From the NCBI RefSeq assembly GCF_943193155.1, contig NZ_CALPDB010000001.1:434001-498000 (forward strand): a stretch of DNA of 64,000 bases. The letters run 5' to 3'. Shown one piece after another: positions 54,215-61,221 of the stretch (positions are counted from its first letter, which is position 1; every line of letters begins with the position of its first letter). The position numbers and the translations under genes are program-made. The notes beneath the pieces were generated by a model that was not told where the DNA came from, ran no database searches, and was given only the letters and a program-made list of their open reading frames with translations. This DNA comes from Veillonella intestinalis. Its GTDB lineage: Bacteria > Bacillota > Negativicutes > Veillonellales > Veillonellaceae.

Positions 54215-55042
54215 CTATTGTGGCAATTCAACGGATTCTAAGTTCGTTTTGTCAATCTCTTCTAACTTACCGGCATCACAAAGAGCTGCTACGTTTGGAT
54301 CAATTGGTAAACGACCTAATAATAACAAACCATATCGTTTCAATACATCGTCAATATGACTGTCACCAAAAATTTTATAATCTTTACCATTATCTGGACA
54401 ATGGAAGTAGGAGAAGTTTTCTACAACCCCAATGATTGGAATCTGCATAAGTTCAGCCATTTTTACAGCTTTTTCTACAATCATAGATACCAAATCTTGT
54501 GGTGAAGTTACAACTACAATCCCATCCAAGGATAAAGACTGGAATACTGTTAAGGCTACATCACCTGTTCCTGGTGGCATATCTACAAATAGATAATCTA
54601 AGTCTTTCCAGATTACATCTGTATAGAACTGTTTCACCACATTGCCCACAATAGGACCACGCCATAATACAGGATCAGTTTCGTTCTCTAATAAAAGGTT
54701 AACCGACATTACATCGATACCACCTTCTGACGTTAGCGGATACATCCCCAATTCGTCAACATGAGCCTTGCCTTTAATACCAAATACTTTAGGAATTGAT
54801 GGACCTGTAATATCGCCATCAAGAATCCCTACTTTAAAACCACGACGCGCCATAGTAATGGCCAATAAAGACGTTACTAAGGATTTACCTACGCCACCTT
54901 TACCACTGACTACGCCAATAACGTGTTTAACACTGCTTAATTCATTAAGTTTTGCCGTCAAATCTGGCGGGGTTTGTTGAGCACTACCGCAAGATGAAGC
55001 TGACGAGCAACCGCTGCAGCCACCTGAACTGCCACATGCCAT
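54215..55042 (-). CDS. apbC: Mrp/ApbC-type Fe-S cluster carrier ATPase
   Basis: About 275 residues. P-loop GVVSGKGGVGKS (deviant Walker A) and the CxxC-bearing region FSYFHCPDNGK (only one Cys kept) of the Mrp/NBP35 family, plus DMPPGTGD. The N-terminus is a Cys/Ser/Gly tail (MACGSSGGCSGCSSASSCGS) with four Cys that may bind a cluster. Carries Fe-S clusters to target enzymes. Start 55042 preceded by AGGTG. Confidence 0.9.
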   Translation of the reverse strand: MACGSSGGCSGCSSASSCGSAQQTPPDLTAKLNELSSVKHVIGVVSGKGGVGKSLVTSLLAITMARRGFKVGILDGDITGPSIPKVFGIKGKAHVDELGMYPLTSEGGIDVMSVNLLLENETDPVLWRGPIVGNVVKQFYTDVIWKDLDYLFVDMPPGTGDVALTVFQSLSLDGIVVVTSPQDLVSMIVEKAVKMAELMQIPIIGVVENFSYFHCPDNGKDYKIFGDSHIDDVLKRYGLLLLGRLPIDPNVAALCDAGKLEEIDKTNLESVELPQ

Positions 55043-55150
55043 AATCAACACCTACTTTCAATCAGCTATTGCTGTTACATATATATAATTAGTGAAGACA
55101 TATATCTTCTTTTAAAGTTTAGCATATTAATCGGCTTTTTTCAATATAAT

Positions 55151-55195
55151 AGAGCGCAAGCCTATCATAACCTTCGGTCATATGTCCTGCGCTCT
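55151..55195 (-). terminator. Hairpin after the third aminotransferase gene, probable terminator
   Basis: AGAGCGCA / TGCGCTCT outer stem and an inner TAT-ACC / GGT-ATA part; on minus followed by TATTATATT, so the T-run is interrupted. Confidence 0.6.
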
Positions 55196-55270
55196 CATAA
55201 TCATATATATTTTACTTTTATCTACCGTAGTATTATTTACTTTTATTATTTGCTTTTATTTAGTAATTTA

Positions 55271-56467
55271 TTATTTTACAAATTCCTTTGTCAATTGCCC
55301 TACAATCGTCATGCCTTTAACGATATCTTCTTTGGATGGATACGTAAAACTGAAACGAAAAGATTGCCCTGCTGGCACACCGTCAGCAGCAAACGCCGCC
55401 CCTGGTACAATCCCTACCTTATGTTCCATACAAGCTTCAAAGAACGCATCACAGTCTACCCCTTCAGGCATTGTCATCCATAGGAACATGCCACCTGTCG
55501 GTTCTACAAAGTGAATTTTATCACTACCATGTTCGCGGAATGTCGCCATCATTAAGTCCGCTTTTTCTTTATAAACCTTAGCTACATGTTGAATTTGCGC
55601 ATCATAATCAAGCACATCTAATAAACGAGACACAACTCGCTGTGTAACTAGTGGCATTTGTCCATCTGAATTATTTTTAAGTGCTTGAATCGCTTCAATC
55701 GCTTGTTTAGGACCATATAAAAAGCCTACGCGCAAGCCAGCAGACAAGGTTTTCGAATACGAACCTGCATAAATAACACGATTATCCGTGTCCATTTCTT
55801 TAAAAGTAGGCACACTATAATCAGTAAAACTAATTTCCCCATATGGATCATCTTCATAGATGAATAAATTATATTTAGCCGCTACTGCATAAATTTCTTT
55901 ACGCCGCTCCAAAGGCATAGTAATGCCTGTAGGATTTTGAAAATTAGGAATTAAATAAATATAACGACCCTTACCTGATTTTGCCCGTTCTGCTAACGCT
56001 TCTGGAATCATACCTTTATCATCCATTGGAATGCCAATTGCCTTAGCCCCTACATTACGAACGGCCGTAATGCCATTAGTAAATGTATAGGCATCCATAT
56101 ATACTTCATCACCAGCTTCACAAAGTGTACGCGGTACTAGTCCTAAATCTTGACCAGCACCAATGGAAATAAGCAGCTGTTGCCCTTCACTGGGCATATG
56201 TCTAACGGTAATTAAACGGTCTACTGTCTGCTGAGCTAACTTTGCATCACCTGCCATAGGCCCATATTGTAGTAATTCAATAGGATTATTATTTACTACA
56301 TAGTCAAAAGCTTCTTGAATGGCCTTCACTGGAATCGCTTCTGATGCAGGATTACCAATACCAAAACTAATAAAGCCAGGAATCCCTGCACCTCGTTCAA
56401 ATACTTTGCGAATGAAATTAGGACCCTTTAACATTGCTTTTTCAGGAATTTGAAATGTAAAACTCAT
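55271..56467 (-). CDS. PLP-dependent aminotransferase, class I/II (third paralogue)
   Basis: 398 residues, family of the genes at 2449 and 10564. IPNFQNPTG, YEDDPYGE, GSYSKTLSAGLRVGF (PLP lysine) and FRFSFTYP (substrate Arg) mark the active site. AAGGAG precedes the ATG; single-gene unit. It is the most divergent of the three, with Asp in place of Asn in the EDNPYG block. Specificity unknown. Confidence 0.9.
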   Translation of the reverse strand: MSFTFQIPEKAMLKGPNFIRKVFERGAGIPGFISFGIGNPASEAIPVKAIQEAFDYVVNNNPIELLQYGPMAGDAKLAQQTVDRLITVRHMPSEGQQLLISIGAGQDLGLVPRTLCEAGDEVYMDAYTFTNGITAVRNVGAKAIGIPMDDKGMIPEALAERAKSGKGRYIYLIPNFQNPTGITMPLERRKEIYAVAAKYNLFIYEDDPYGEISFTDYSVPTFKEMDTDNRVIYAGSYSKTLSAGLRVGFLYGPKQAIEAIQALKNNSDGQMPLVTQRVVSRLLDVLDYDAQIQHVAKVYKEKADLMMATFREHGSDKIHFVEPTGGMFLWMTMPEGVDCDAFFEACMEHKVGIVPGAAFAADGVPAGQSFRFSFTYPSKEDIVKGMTIVGQLTKEFVK

Positions 56468-56522
56468 GTAACTCTCTCCTTTAACCTACTATGCTACTTC
56501 ACTACTATTAACTATATGACAC

Positions 56523-56546
56523 AAGCGTGCCCCTAAGAGCACGCTT
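56523..56546 (-). terminator. Hairpin between the TVP38 gene and the third aminotransferase gene
   Basis: Perfect AAGCGTGC / GCACGCTT stem with an 8-nt loop; on minus the tail (GTGTCAT) is not T-rich, so termination is uncertain. Confidence 0.5.
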
Positions 56547-56598
56547 ATGATAATATGATTATTTATTTTACTATGAAATGCTATACTTGGCTACACAA

Positions 56599-57327
56599 TT
56601 AAGAAATTTCTTTCTTTTCTTTATTTTCAGATTTTCCTTGTTCACGCTTTTTCATCCACCGTTTATAACCAAACCAAGCAATAATATACACAACAGTGGC
56701 GCCCACAATAACTATTGTCAATCGGTCTAAATGCTCATGAAGCATTACTGCATCATGCCCTACCACAACCTCTAATGCAGTAGATGGGAACTTGCCAATT
56801 AAATTAGCAATGGCATAGTCACGAAGGCTGATACGACTAATAGCTCCTAAGGCTGTAATAATCCCTGATGGAAAATACGGAATGGTCCGGGCAAAAAGCA
56901 TAACAGCTAAGCCATTATTACTACTGAAATCATCTACTTTTAATAAAAATTGGCTCTTTTGAATTAACTTTTCGGCAGAATCACGCAAAAAATAACGCAT
57001 AATCATAAAACTAATAATAACGCCCACCGTTTCAGCTAACCAGGAAATAATAATCCCCGGAATTAGACCAAAAATCAAGCCATTTGCTGTAGAGAAAAAT
57101 ATAGATGGTAAAAAACCTGCTATATTAATGATTACATCAAGAATAAAGCTAATAACAATAGCCCAAGCGCCATAACTTTGTAATACTTCAGCTATGTGTT
57201 GTACATCACCAGTCCCTAATAAATCAACCATATCAGCATAGAATCCAGGCACAAATACTTCAATACTGCCTAGCAATACTACAGCTAATATAGTAACCAT
57301 TACTTTGATTTTAGTTTCAGCTTTCAT
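56599..57327 (-). CDS. TVP38/TMEM64 (DedA-superfamily) membrane protein
   Basis: 242 residues, about six hydrophobic segments. Family blocks: ILDVIINIAGFLPSIFFSTANGLIFG, FARTIPYFPSGIITALGAISRISLRDYAIANLIGKFPSTALEVVVG. DedA-superfamily proteins act in lipid (undecaprenyl phosphate or phospholipid) transport across the membrane; role here inferred. Basic C-terminal tail. AAGGA precedes the ATG. Confidence 0.88.
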   Translation of the reverse strand: MKAETKIKVMVTILAVVLLGSIEVFVPGFYADMVDLLGTGDVQHIAEVLQSYGAWAIVISFILDVIINIAGFLPSIFFSTANGLIFGLIPGIIISWLAETVGVIISFMIMRYFLRDSAEKLIQKSQFLLKVDDFSSNNGLAVMLFARTIPYFPSGIITALGAISRISLRDYAIANLIGKFPSTALEVVVGHDAVMLHEHLDRLTIVIVGATVVYIIAWFGYKRWMKKREQGKSENKEKKEIS

Positions 57328-57392
57328 ATATAGTCCTTAAAATAAAAAGATACGAAGAAAATTTACTCAATTTTCGCCAAATATCAACAAAA

Positions 57393-57430
57393 AAACCTTC
57401 TATAGTACAATATTGTATCATAGAAGGTTT
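57393..57430 (-). terminator. Terminator of the first autotransporter locus
   Basis: AAACCTTCTAT-TAC / GTA-ATAGAAGGTTT stem with a 6-nt loop and a T7 run on minus. Confidence 0.85.
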
Positions 57431-57485
57431 TCTCTTAATAGTATTATATTAAGTTGTTATATTTTGTTTAAAAATTATTAAACAA

Positions 57486-59672
57486 TTATAAACCTACTTT
57501 AGCTACTAATTGTTCAATAACTTTACGTTGTGCTTGAAGTTCAGCATCTTGAGCTGCTAAACGATTCTGTTGCTCTGCCACAGTACTTTCTAAATTAGAA
57601 TTTTTAGCACGAAGATCTTGCACTTCGGAATTTAACTGACGAACTGCGTCTGGAGCATTTACACGTACGCCTTCACCTTTTTGGCCAAAGCGAACAGACA
57701 CACCAGCATTCACCATTTTTTCGTCACCAAGTGTACCACCAAGGCTGAAAAGTAAATCTTCATTAGCTTGGTAGAAACCACCTAAAGCTACAGCTTGTTC
57801 ACCTTTATAATTACCAAAACCTGCAGCTACTGTAAATTTGTCATTTTCATCAAATTGAAGCGGATGTAAAGCAGCTAATGCAGCAGCCGAAGCGCCCACT
57901 TTATCTACACGTCTGTCTAGTTTATTTACACGATTATTAACAGAGTTTACATTGTCATTAAGGGTTGTAACATCATTTTCTAAATTGTTTACACGATCAG
58001 TTACTTCACCAACTTGAGCATCTACAGTATTTACACCTAATTGATCTTTAAGTTTACTTACTGATTCATCAGATAATGCTAAATTAGATCCATCAATGTT
58101 AGCCTTATTATCAAGCTCAGGTTTAACAGCCGCTTTGATAGCGTCGTCCGATACATTCACAGCATAAGTTTTTGCTTCTCCATCAGTACCATCGTTAACA
58201 ACTTCAACTGTTGTATTAGCGCCATCTACAAGTGTTACAGAATCTTTAGCTAAGTCTTTAATATGGTCATCAGTTGCTTGACCTGCTACTACACCTTCTA
58301 CAGCTTTATCAATGGCATCTTGTAAAGTATTACCTGTCACAAAGCCAGTGTCACCAGCACCTAAGTCAGTTTTTAGTGCTTCATAATCAAAAGCCACTTC
58401 ATAGTTAGTGCTATAAGCTACATCATTAGGTTTTGGTTGTACGGAAATGTATTTGCTATCTTTTTCAGCTGTAACAGTCACTGCTTCACGAGCTAAGTCT
58501 TTAACTACATTCTTACCCTCTGCTGTAATATTACCTAAGTCAGTGTTCACTTTATTATCTAAATTTTGATTAATAGTATAAATATCACCTTGGATAGTAT
58601 TAATATCGCCTTTTGCTTGAGCTACATCATCTTTTACTTTAGAAATATCCCCTTGAATAGTAGAGATACTACCCTTATCACCTGTCATAGCGTCAACTTT
58701 AGTGGCAATATCATGTAATTGGCTGCCATTTACGGCATCAGTGGAATCCTCCGCAATGCGACCAGGTGCTACATGAGTAATTGTATTACCACCCATATCT
58801 AAACCGGTGCTAGTCAATTTTACAGTCTTTGTATTGCCCTCTACGACACTACTTAATGTAAGACTACCATCTGTCAAAGTTAAATTTTTATTTAAATCAA
58901 CAAGGAATTCTTTACCTGTAGAGCTATTAGTTTTCGAATCATCTAAAATTAAATTGCCAGAAGTGCCTACAGTTACAGTTTCTACGCGATCTAGCTTAGT
59001 TTTTACGCCATCACTAAGACCTACTTTATAATTTGTTACACCAGTTTCTGACGTTGTATCAGGAGCAACAGAAACTAATACTGTATCAGCACTTGTCACT
59101 TTAATAGCTTCTACAGCAGTGTCCTTAGCAAGAGCTGTAAGCTTTGCTTCCCCTTCTTGAGTTAAATTACTTAAAGAAGTATCGGCTGTATTAGCAATCT
59201 TATTTTTAATGCCATCTGCTAAATCTAATGTATATGTAGTTGTAAGAGTATCTGTGTCTGAATTAGTAGTTAATTTTAAAGATTCAGAATTAGCTGCTAC
59301 TACAGCTTTTTCTGCACTAAGTTTATATACTGTGCCCACTGCATCTGGTGTATTAGCAGTTACATCTTCTACTGTAACATTTGTATTAGCATCAGCGAAA
59401 CTTACACGAGCATTTTTAAGCTGTGCCACATTCACTGCATCTGTGTCAGCTGTACCGGCTGCTACACCAGTGATTTGACGTGTAATACCTGTTGCGGTAT
59501 CGCCAATGGCAATGGCCCCTTCAGTAGCTTCCCAAGTAGACACTAAAGCGGCATATTCTTTAAACTCTTTGCTGTCATAATAAGCTTTACGCGCTTTAGT
59601 AATATCCACTTCAGCTTTACTTCTTTCTTTAGTTAAGTCACTAACTTTTATTAATTTCTTGCTTCTGCTCAT
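57486..59672 (-). CDS. Trimeric autotransporter adhesin, stalk and membrane anchor (C-terminal fragment of a frameshifted gene)
   Basis: 728 codons. It contains neck motifs (DTDAVNVAQL, STDAVNGSQL), long coiled-coil stalk segments, a YadA anchor (VGASAAALAALHPLQF...GVSVRF) forming a trimeric outer-membrane barrel, and then an unusual 66-residue C-terminal coiled coil ending VAKVGL. There is no signal peptide and no ribosome site before its first ATG, so it cannot be made and exported by itself. It continues the head protein encoded just upstream in the +1 frame; the two overlap at 59641-59672. One adhesin of about 1060 residues is the natural reading. Confidence 0.85.
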   Translation of the reverse strand: MSRSKKLIKVSDLTKERSKAEVDITKARKAYYDSKEFKEYAALVSTWEATEGAIAIGDTATGITRQITGVAAGTADTDAVNVAQLKNARVSFADANTNVTVEDVTANTPDAVGTVYKLSAEKAVVAANSESLKLTTNSDTDTLTTTYTLDLADGIKNKIANTADTSLSNLTQEGEAKLTALAKDTAVEAIKVTSADTVLVSVAPDTTSETGVTNYKVGLSDGVKTKLDRVETVTVGTSGNLILDDSKTNSSTGKEFLVDLNKNLTLTDGSLTLSSVVEGNTKTVKLTSTGLDMGGNTITHVAPGRIAEDSTDAVNGSQLHDIATKVDAMTGDKGSISTIQGDISKVKDDVAQAKGDINTIQGDIYTINQNLDNKVNTDLGNITAEGKNVVKDLAREAVTVTAEKDSKYISVQPKPNDVAYSTNYEVAFDYEALKTDLGAGDTGFVTGNTLQDAIDKAVEGVVAGQATDDHIKDLAKDSVTLVDGANTTVEVVNDGTDGEAKTYAVNVSDDAIKAAVKPELDNKANIDGSNLALSDESVSKLKDQLGVNTVDAQVGEVTDRVNNLENDVTTLNDNVNSVNNRVNKLDRRVDKVGASAAALAALHPLQFDENDKFTVAAGFGNYKGEQAVALGGFYQANEDLLFSLGGTLGDEKMVNAGVSVRFGQKGEGVRVNAPDAVRQLNSEVQDLRAKNSNLESTVAEQQNRLAAQDAELQAQRKVIEQLVAKVGL

Positions 59673-60684
59673 CAGTTTGTGCTGTTTTTATTAGACTCTC
59701 TTTTAAGTTTTTTATCTGTGTATTAATCTTTGTAAGATTTTCATGATACGCTGCTTCTTTAGTTACATAATCTGCTTTTAATGGTTCTACTTTAGAGGTT
59801 AAATCGGCCAATTTAGTTTTATCTGCCTCAGATAAGCCTGTAATTTCATTATGTGATTCCAATGCTGCATTCGTTGCTGGATTATAGCCTAAAATACCAG
59901 CTGCTGTATTGGTAACAGATAGTTCACCTAATGCTACACTGCCCATAAGACTTGCCTTCGAGTTCATCCCCAAAGCAATAGTGCCCATTTCAGTACTATT
60001 TGCTTCTGAACCAATGGCAATACTACCATAGCCGTTAGCCTTACTGCGATCACCACCAGCAAAACCATAGTACGCTTGGCTTTTAGCCATATGACCTACC
60101 GCTACAGAGCGACGCCCAGCCGCTTCTGTAGTATAGCCAAGTGCTACACCATATTCACTATAAGCCTTGGCTGCTGGGCCAATAGCTAGTGTATTACCGG
60201 CTCCTGCCACAGATGCTGAACCAATAGCAATGCTGGCTAATTGAAAGGTTTTTGCTGCTACCCCAATAGCAATAGCACTACCGCCATAACTATCTGGTTT
60301 ACTTAAATCAGTTGGGATCCCCATGGTTTCAGCACGTTCACCAATGGCAATATCATTTCCTCGTTTAGCCATACTTTGATGGCCCAATGCTACAGTTGAT
60401 TTACCTTCTGCCTTAGCTTTTCCACCAATAGCAATAGCATCTGTACCAGTAGCACCATCATTATCGTAATTTGTTCCTGACGCTTTTTCAGTAGTATTAA
60501 TACTTACATATTTTAATTGTGTACTGTCAGTTGTACTATCAACAGTATTTGCTGCTTTGCCAGCTGTGGCAGTATTTGTTGCTGTCGTAGCGGCCTGAAC
60601 ACCGAATGCCGATAAACCTACAGTCCCTACTAATGTAGCAGTAACTAGTTTAGATAAAAGTTGTTTATTTTTATTACACTTCAT
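59641..60684 (-). CDS. Trimeric autotransporter adhesin, signal peptide and head (N-terminal fragment of a frameshifted gene)
   Basis: About 347 codons. Signal peptide of about 31 residues ending VQAA, then a YadA-type head of degenerate 14-16-residue repeats (AIAIGGKAKAEGKSTVALG, NDIAIGERAE, SIAIGSASVAGAG, GVALGYTTEAAG, TIALGMNSKAS) and the start of a coiled coil (NLTKINTQIKNLKESLIK). It stops at TAG/TGA just where the stalk frame begins. Start 60684 has GAGGG 7 bases upstream. Without the anchor the head would be released, so the pair is probably a broken, phase-variable or mis-sequenced gene. Confidence 0.85.
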   Translation of the reverse strand: MKCNKNKQLLSKLVTATLVGTVGLSAFGVQAATTATNTATAGKAANTVDSTTDSTQLKYVSINTTEKASGTNYDNDGATGTDAIAIGGKAKAEGKSTVALGHQSMAKRGNDIAIGERAETMGIPTDLSKPDSYGGSAIAIGVAAKTFQLASIAIGSASVAGAGNTLAIGPAAKAYSEYGVALGYTTEAAGRRSVAVGHMAKSQAYYGFAGGDRSKANGYGSIAIGSEANSTEMGTIALGMNSKASLMGSVALGELSVTNTAAGILGYNPATNAALESHNEITGLSEADKTKLADLTSKVEPLKADYVTKEAAYHENLTKINTQIKNLKESLIKTAQTDEQKQEINKS

Positions 60685-60821
60685 CACTTTACCCTCACTT
60701 CTAAAAAACTAACTAACTTAAATTCCATTACAATTAACTCTTCACCAATTAAACTTCTAGAGACTTTCCATTTAATAAGTCAAGATAATATATTAATGAA
60801 ATTTTCATATAACATTGCTTA

Positions 60822-60850
60822 ATAATAGTACAAATTCTAAAAATGGTCAA
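60822..60850 (-). promoter_or_regulatory. Promoter of the first adhesin gene
   Basis: TTGACC (60845-60850), 17-bp spacer, TATTAT (60822-60827) on minus, giving a leader of about 130 nt. Confidence 0.65.
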
Positions 60851-61123
60851 CCTAGAATGGACACTTATAAAAACCTATTGTGCGTTACAATTACACAAAT
60901 ATAAAGATTATTTATAAATTTAATTTTCTTACTTTCCATAAAAGCTCATATTTACAAAGATTAATAAGAACTATTAACTATCATATTAAATATATGATTA
61001 ATTTATAACTAAATCATATGTTTTTCACGAATTGAATAATTAAATTAAATCAAAATTTTTATGTATAGATTTATTTAATGCAAGTATTAAATATTCATGA
61101 TATTTCAACAATTACTAAAGACA

Positions 61124-61164
61124 AAAAAAGAGGAACTCGCATATATAGCAAGTTCCTCTTTTTT
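61124..61164 (-). terminator. Terminator of the second autotransporter gene
   Basis: AAAAGAGGAACT-GC / GC-AGTTCCTCTTTT stem with a 7-nt loop and one bulge; on minus the T-run is TTTTTTTGT. Confidence 0.85.
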
Positions 61165-61221
61165 ACTTAACTTTATATTATCAATAGCGACAAACTATTA
61201 TAATATAAAATTTGTGTTATT

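Larger units (their letters stand above)
60685..61221. other. Intergenic region between the two autotransporter genes
   Basis: Strongly AT-rich. It holds the promoter of the first adhesin gene (60822-60850) and the terminator of the second (61124-61164). No gene is seen between them. Confidence 0.7.
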
